Shown piece by piece: positions 57,939-64,000 of a DNA stretch of 64,000 bases (position 1 is the first letter of the stretch; every line of letters begins with the position of its first letter). The stretch comes from Spinacia oleracea (taxonomy: Eukaryota; Streptophyta; Magnoliopsida; Caryophyllales; Amaranthaceae), in assembly GCF_020520425.1 (NCBI RefSeq), contig NC_079492.1, positions 143,244,861 to 143,308,860 of the forward strand, written 5' to 3'. Under the pieces are notes generated by a model that searched no databases, had not been told where the DNA came from, and was given only the letters and a program-made list of their open reading frames with translations. Position numbers and translations under genes: made by a program.

Positions 57939-60900
57939 ATGTCGAGCTTAGATGTGACGCCGTTTCTCTCACCGGCGACAACTGAATTACCGGGGACGAT
58001 GAGAACACAGGGGCTGAGACACGCGGCGCGTATGATAAGGCGAGCCAGCGGAGGGAGGAGGTCGTTGAGAGCGCCGTCGATGACGGTGCGAGAGACGGCG
58101 GCGCAGGAGATTGAAGAGAGACAAATTGACTGGGCTTATTCTTCCCCCGTCGTCGCCCTTGACGCTGCCTGGAACTCCGCCTTTGTTTTAGCTGCCTCCG
58201 CAGCGCTTTTTCTCACTTGGTCGGACTCTACTGGGCTCCCTCTTAGGGTTTGGGTGGTTGGTTATGCACTTCAGTGTTTCCTTCATGTTGTTTGTGTTTG
58301 TGTTGAGTTTCGCCGTCGTCGGAGGCTTCGGAGTGCTATTCAAGACGGCCGTGATGATTACTTCGAGGAATCTAGGTGATTCTCTATTGAATTATTTGTA
58401 TGTTAATGTTTACGACTGTTCACTTTTATAGTTCTGCTTTTACTATGCAATTTAATTATCTGCTTTTATATGTGGTTGTGATTGCAATTTGGAAATGATA
58501 ATTTTTTCTGGTATAGTAATGATGTACTTTGGAAATATAAACAGGTGAAATAGAGAGGTTTATTTTTGTGGTAGGGGCTAGGGAGGGCCTCAAATGGAAG
58601 GGTAATGGCATAGGCAGGATTCAATCCCAGGTCTTAGGTACTGCCCTTACACTTTAAGCGACTAAGCTAGCTAGGATCACTTGTAGGAGCATATGTTGGC
58701 CTGTTGGGTGTGTGTGGAAATTAGAAGCTTGTACTAAATGGCCTGAGTGAGTGAGTGGAAATGCTTCTGATTTCGAGAAGTTACGAGTTTTAAGACTAAT
58801 TGAACCCTTTCATTCTTGCAAAGTGTCACAAAAGGCTCTGTGAGAGGTGATGAATGGGTTGCAGTCTATTTTTGCAAATTGCCAAGCTTATGGACCCAAT
58901 TGACTAAGGCAAGGCCCTGTTCTCTTCAAATGATCTCAGTTAGCTGAACTTTTTCCTGTTTTCCAGTGATCAAAATTGATTCCTACTGTCTACAACTGGT
59001 TTTGTTGTTTCTCTGGTGTTTTGTGGCATACGCAGCTACTAAAGTTTACAGACTAAATCTGATTTTCTTACTGATAAAAATAGTATTGGCTAACGAAACT
59101 TATTTCATTGATTACAACTGTTTTTTACAGATCAAAACTGGTCATTGCTAATTAAAAACTTATTTTTACTGATTATACGGAGTATATGATTTTAACTGAA
59201 TATGAACTTTTTAAGAATAAGGCCTTAAACATCTGAATGAAGGTTATAATAATTGCCTGCACTTTGAGAATGTTGCTTTTGGTTGTGTACCGTGGACCGT
59301 GGTGGTAGATGGTTTTGTTTATGCTGCCTGCCCACATGATCTTTTGGACTTGTTTTTATCTTCTTTCTCACTGGGGTCATTCTATCGGTGCTGATATTTA
59401 TCCCGCCAGATTGCATTTTTCTACGGCGAGCATACTTATTTGATATGGAAGAATACATAGATAGTAAGCTAATATCCAATCACAATGGTGAATTCTGCTT
59501 GAATGTTTTATTTTCTGACTTGTTACATGAAGATTCATAGTGCAGCTGAACTTGATGAATTATTTCCTCCCTTTTATACCTTTTAGTTCATTACTGCTTC
59601 GGTTAATTTTGGGAGCTAAAACTTTGGTTATTTTATTTAGGATTGTATTAAGCCATTGTTCGTGGTTTCTTTTGCAGTACCATGGTAAAACATTTTGAAT
59701 CTGCAAATACGTTGTTTTCATTCATGTGGTGGATACTTGGATTTTATTGGATATGTGCGGGTGGCCATGCCTTGCAGCAAGACTCCCCTACGCTTTACTG
59801 GTATGTTCTGACCCAGCTTCTTCCTTATGCCTGAGTGCAGAAATGAGGTGTCAAATTATATGAAATTTGTTTGTCTGTGTGTTCCGACTTGCAGGCTTTG
59901 CATAGCATTCCTGGTTCTTGATCTCTTTTTTGTCATCTTCTGCGTGGCACTGGCGTCTGTGATTGCTGCTGCAGTTTGTTGTTGCCTCCCATGTATCATT
60001 GCTATTTTATATGTTTTGACAGACCGGGTAACTCTCGTCTCTCATGCTTATTTCCTGTTCCTCTCTTTGGTTTTTTTTTTTTCTTATGGTTCATCTGCTG
60101 ATTCCTGAATAATGGATGTCAACTTACTGTCTTAGCATTTCATTCTAGTAATCCATTGGTTATGAAAGAACACTGTGCCGGCATTAAGCAGAAGTGATCA
60201 ACGAAGACCTAAAAACGGTTATGTTATAGAAAGCACTTCTGCCATTTCCTTTACTACCCTATCTCGTGTTTGTCAGTTCCCGGCATTACTATCTTGTCAG
60301 TTCTTCTTACTGTTGCACTAAGTGATGCTAACACAAACTCCAACTCCTCTGTTTGTTTAGCCACGTGGCAAGTTTGCATGAGATTTGCTCTAAGCAAAAT
60401 AGTTAGTGGCATAATTGTTTTGCTGCTTAATGAAGGGTGACTTTTTGCATGTTTTGGATTAAGTATTTTTTTATTTGTTGCTAAGTAGCTTATCTCAAAG
60501 AACCTTTCTGCAAAACAGTTGTATGCAATACTTCGTTTAACACAAAAGTGAGCTCCAAGCACACTGTACCTTCAAAGCCCTAAAAGATATTTTGGGAAAT
60601 TCAACAATTGCTTTCTAGCCAAAGCACCCACCAAAAACGCACACCGGAAAAGTCCAGTGGTTTATCTCAGCAGTTAACTAGTTATGTACATTCCTGTATC
60701 CTGGAGATGTAGCTGTATTTCTATAGGTATTCTTGTCAGTATTTTGAACGAGGGAAATTATTCAAGGGGTAAACAGAGTTTGAAAGGTGGAGTAAAATAA
60801 GATGGTAGATAGGTGGAGTAAAATAAGAAGGTGGTAGATAGGGGGAGGTTGCGGTGCCGCGGTGGTATGGTGCTTGAAATTAGAGATGGGGACGAGGGAG

Positions 60901-63900
60901 CTAGTATCCTCATGGCTCATCTGGGATAGTCAGACTCTAGGTACGGGTGGATAGTTATACTTTCATTTGGGGATATTCATTCTCGGCAATGAATCATTTT
61001 AAATGCTTGAATATGATGTGTGCTTGGATATTGTTCGTTTTATTTATATTAGACACAAAGATTTTTTTTGAGTGTGGAGCTTAGATTAGCGAACGGACAT
61101 TCGTACGTGATAATCGACCATGGTGCCTCTCGCTGTGACGACCTTGGATTTTAGTCACAGTGCACGACTTTGTTAAATGACCAAAGGTTCCTAGGATAAC
61201 TCCACACAAAGCTTGGGTCAAGACAGGAAATATCTGGAATTGACACTTGTAACTCAGCTTGTTCCCCTGGGAAATTAGGACATTAGTGTCTGAATCTAAA
61301 TAATCTTTATTGCTTTATAAATTAAGCCTTTGAAGCAAATGAGGAAATTTTCCTTCATTCTCGATTACATGCCTTCATCTTTGGTCTTGTTGAGGATGGA
61401 GAAGTATTCACTCGATCTAATAAGATGTCAGGACAGGACTTATTTGTGAGGTCTGGCAAGATATTTATGCTTGAAATGGCCAACTTGTTCTGATGTACTC
61501 TTATACTAGACATTTTACATGCTGATATATGTCATTTGGGACAACCCGTGGGCCTGTGGCTGACATGAGATGTTACATTTTTAATTGTGTTCTTCAATAT
61601 ATAGAGATTGCTTGGTTTTCCATTAGCTTGCCGTTTTGTATGATTTCCTCTTTGAACACATCTCTGTTATTCCTTTTCTGCCTCTAAGTAGTTACCACGT
61701 TGGTGCCTGCTCACAAGTCCAAGTTAGCTGATCTTTTCTTAATTAGTGGATACCTTTTAATTAGGTTCATTGGTCCGACTAAGTTTGTTGCTGTTATGAG
61801 TTTATTTATCATGTTTTTCTTTCCTACATCTGCCTTACAATGACTAACTAATTGCTGTTTGGATCAGGGGGGAGCATCCAAAGAAGATATTGATCTCCTG
61901 AAAAAGTATACTTTCCACAGGAGTAATAGTGAGGAAAAACTTGATGAAGAAACTGAAAGAACGAGTGGAGGGATAATGAAGGAGTGTGGAACAGACTGCC
62001 CCATTGAACGTACATTGACTGCAGAAGATGCTGTAAGATATTCTATGTTTTCTTATTATCATAATATCCTGCTTATTATTTCATTGTTTATCTTCATCTC
62101 ACTTTCAATACCTATATTTTCTTACAATCCTAGACTCATTACTTGTATGGTCATTTGCCTAATTGAGCACAAGGCTTAGTTTTGTGAGTCCTGTGGTGCA
62201 AGAGCAGGGCACAACTACACAAAAGTCTTCGGTAGGGACTTTTGACAACTGCCATTTCTGGGATTGTGGTGCTCCCAGGTTTCTCGTAAACCACTGTTAC
62301 AATTGTAACAAATTCAATGTCGCCAGTATTCAGTTAAACAAAAACTAAGTTTAGTGGTGCCAATATCTTTCTGCAATACAATTACTCCTCTGTTACTGAG
62401 TTTAGTGGTGCCAATATCCTTCTAAACTAAGTATACTGAAATGCAATTACTCCTCTGTTACCCTTCCATCCTTTTAGTTTACATAATCAGTCCAATATCT
62501 TGACAATTCTTCCTTCTATTTCTGGCTCCTTTGTTTTTGGAATTGGATTCAGTTGTCATCGAAATTATCTGGTGAGTGTTGAAAGGACTTGCCACTAGTT
62601 TAGAAGGATATAAATACAAGTAGTTAGTTTGTCAATCTAGAAAAGTCATAGAAAGGCCTTGTAGAGGTGTTTAAAGAGAAAAGTTGAGTTGTTAGAGGCA
62701 CATATGATTGGAGTGTGCGTGTTGCTTGAAGACACCAGAGGAGACAGTTCCTTAACAATATTGGGTTATTGTTGGTCTGTCGAGTCCTTTCCCCTGGTTT
62801 CGGATGTGCTTTTGGGTTTTAATGAAGATTATTTTTCTCAGCATATGTTTCGTGTGGCATTATCTTGGAGGATGGATTGAGGCTGGTGTAACCGTGTGAA
62901 TCATAAGTTGGAGGTTATAACTGGAAGCACAACTACATATCTGCAATGGCAACTTAACAAATAGAGGGTTGCCTAAAGTTTTTTACTAAAAAGCTAGAAC
63001 GTAGCTGAAAATAAACGCTGGTGGACTGATGATATTTATGGTTGAAGAATGCTAGACAGCTAGCTAGACAAGTAGAAAGCACAATTGGTGTAGCAAAGGT
63101 GAGGATACTTTCTTGATGTGCACCAATTCTGCCAACTGACAAGCGCATAATTAAGAACTAGGTGATTTGAATTATGGGATAACTGGAAGTGGGAAACATT
63201 GGAGACATGAAGCAAATTGGTCACATTAGGAAAAGATACCCTGATCTTCAGTGATCTGGTCAGAGAGGACCAAGGTCAATAGTTGAATAAAAAGAAGGCC
63301 TGAGAACATTAGGGAGGTGATTAAACTTGTCACGACATCACCCATTAAACTGCAAGGCGGATATGTACTGTTTGGTTGAGCTATTTCAGCTGGTTCATTG
63401 CCTTTTTTTTTGTTGTGTTTTTTTTTCTATTGCCTTCTTTCTCTTGTTGATTTGTTTCGTAAATTTGTCACATCGTTTACTTGTGTATGTGTGTGCTGGG
63501 GGGTAGAACTGTAGAACACATTTCCAATTTTCTGTTATTATAATTGACATTTTTGTTGCTGCTGCTGCTGCTGCTGCTGCTGGCATAGTGCTTTTGAAAA
63601 GGCGGGGATAACCTATCATTTGGACTAAAAAGTTTCGAGTTCATATTTCACCTAATGACTATAACCTATCATTTGGACTAAAAAGTTTCGAGTTCATATT
63701 TCACCTAATGACTTCTTTGTTTGTTCCTTTTTGTTTGAAGAAGATGCAATAAAAAGTTAGGCAACCCTTCTCTCAAAGGGTGAAACCTAGAGACCTAGAC
63801 TATCTAAAATAATACGAAGTACTTCCCTTGCATGAAAGGAAAGACCAGTATCAGCATATTGATGTAACTAATCCTTTTTTCAGGAATGTTGCATTTGCCT

Positions 63901-64000
63901 GTCTGCATATGAAGACGGGATCGACCTCAGAGAGCTTCCATGTGGTCACCATTTCCACTGCTCTTGTGTGGAGAAATGGCTTCTTATCAACTCCACGTGC
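57939..64000 (+). CDS. Membrane RING-H2 E3 ubiquitin ligase (At1g12760/At1g63170-like), 3' end outside window
   Basis: Five exons with GT-AG borders and consistent phase: 57939-58375, 59678-59800, 59895-60027, 61868-62032, 63884-64000 (325 codons so far). The protein transfers ubiquitin from an E2 to substrates, probably at a membrane. Order: Ser/Pro-rich start; basic segment ([15 protein letters not shown]); [17 protein letters not shown]; about four membrane helices (residues 70-95, 100-125, 160-180, 190-220, including [20 protein letters not shown] and [11 protein letters not shown]); an acidic linker [10 protein letters not shown]...[16 protein letters not shown]; then the RING-H2 C-C-I-C...CGHHFHCSC, with all ligands up to the seventh Cys at the very end of the window. 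No lesion is visible. It matches the plant E3 family closely along its length. The start was chosen at 57939 by family length; an in-frame ATG at 57651 is an alternative. Introns 1, 3 and 4 (1.3, 1.8 and 1.9 kb) hold transposon scraps. Confidence 0.92.
58560..58690 (-). mobile_element. SINE-like element in intron 1 of the E3 gene
   Basis: On the minus strand an A box TAGCTTAGTCGCTTAAAGTG is followed by a B box GGGATTGAATCCTGCC (about 58614-58629) at the right spacing for a tRNA-derived SINE. Confidence 0.55.
58911..59226. mobile_element. MITE in intron 1 of the E3 gene
   Basis: Inverted ends AAGGCCCTGTTCTCTTCAAA and (rc) AAGGCCTTATTCTTAAAAAG. The interior alternates AACTGGTTTT/AAAACTTATTTTTACTG words. 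Related to the AAGGC-ended MITEs at 4188 and 42041. Confidence 0.65.
60028..61867 (+). other. Intron 3 of the E3 gene
   Basis: 1840 bp. A short tandem word (TGGAGTAAAATAAGA...GGTAGATAGG) occurs twice at 60785-60845. No other gene or element is supported within it. Confidence 0.6.
63557..63583 (+). repeat. (GCT)n microsatellite in intron 4
   Basis: About nine GCT units. Confidence 0.95.
63607..63712 (+). repeat. 53-bp perfect tandem duplication in intron 4
   Basis: TATAACCTATCATTTGGACT and the following 33 bases, two head-to-tail copies with only the first base or two differing. Lies 170 bp before the RING exon. Confidence 0.9.

Overview
This is nuclear DNA from a flowering plant, almost certainly a dicot. 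The protein-coding pieces match plant families, exons are split by GT-AG introns, base composition is AT-rich, and plant transposons of nearly every order are present. The mix (Stowaway and Tourist MITEs, SIRE-like copia LTRs, tRNA-derived SINEs, many Helitrons ending in CTAGT) suggests a chenopod/Caryophyllales genome, but that is inference. No tRNA or rRNA genes, CRISPR array or organellar insertion was seen. LAYOUT. 1-0.9 kb: last exon and 3' flank of a UDP-glucose 4-epimerase gene (+ strand). 0.9-4.4 kb: small transposons (two Stowaway copies, a SINE, a LINE tail, two further MITEs). 4.4-16.4 kb: a deep nest. A copia element whose LTR is at 16.2-16.4 kb has its gag at 15.2-16.1 kb and its protease start at 11.2-11.5 kb. 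They are separated by about 3.7 kb carrying exon fragments of an LRR receptor kinase and of RAD50, with a CACTA-type end at 15189. A solo LTR (9850-11164, TSD GGTCC) sits in the protease region, and beside it lies a long SIRE-like LTR (4621-9835) that is itself split by a Helitron (4847-8436) carrying exon 1 of a DCP5/LSM14 gene. 16.7-18.9 kb: a LEA_2/NHL-type gene broken by a stop codon, a frameshift and a solo LTR (TSD CCATG). 19.5-26.1 kb: a Tourist-like element containing an LTR (TSD CCCCA), containing a non-LTR retrotransposon with a reverse transcriptase and a probable restriction-like endonuclease. 26.4-34 kb: Helitron remnants and an orphan first exon of RFC2. 34.1-43.6 kb: two Helitron 5' ends, each followed about 70-100 bp later by a Mutator-like element (34231-36694 and 37274-41146) filled with dozens of copies of TTAGTTAAG-type motifs. 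43.6-51.2 kb: minus-strand exon fragments of FEN1, a mitochondrial-type OSGEP/GCP1 and two unidentified genes, plus a LINE tail. 52.5-57.3 kb: a third LTR of the solo-LTR family running into a degenerate minisatellite, with a palindrome-rich hAT MITE (TSD CCAGTTAT). 57.9 kb to the end: an intact, expressed-looking gene for a membrane-anchored RING-H2 E3 ubiquitin ligase, five exons visible, cut by the window edge. HOW IT WORKS TOGETHER. Only the two edge genes (the epimerase tail and the RING ligase) look functional. Everything between is a gene-poor graveyard of nested transposons. Its most notable property is gene-fragment capture: pieces of at least seven host genes (DCP5, LRR-RLK, RAD50, RFC2, FEN1, OSGEP and unidentified ones), nearly all on the minus strand with introns kept and reading frames broken.
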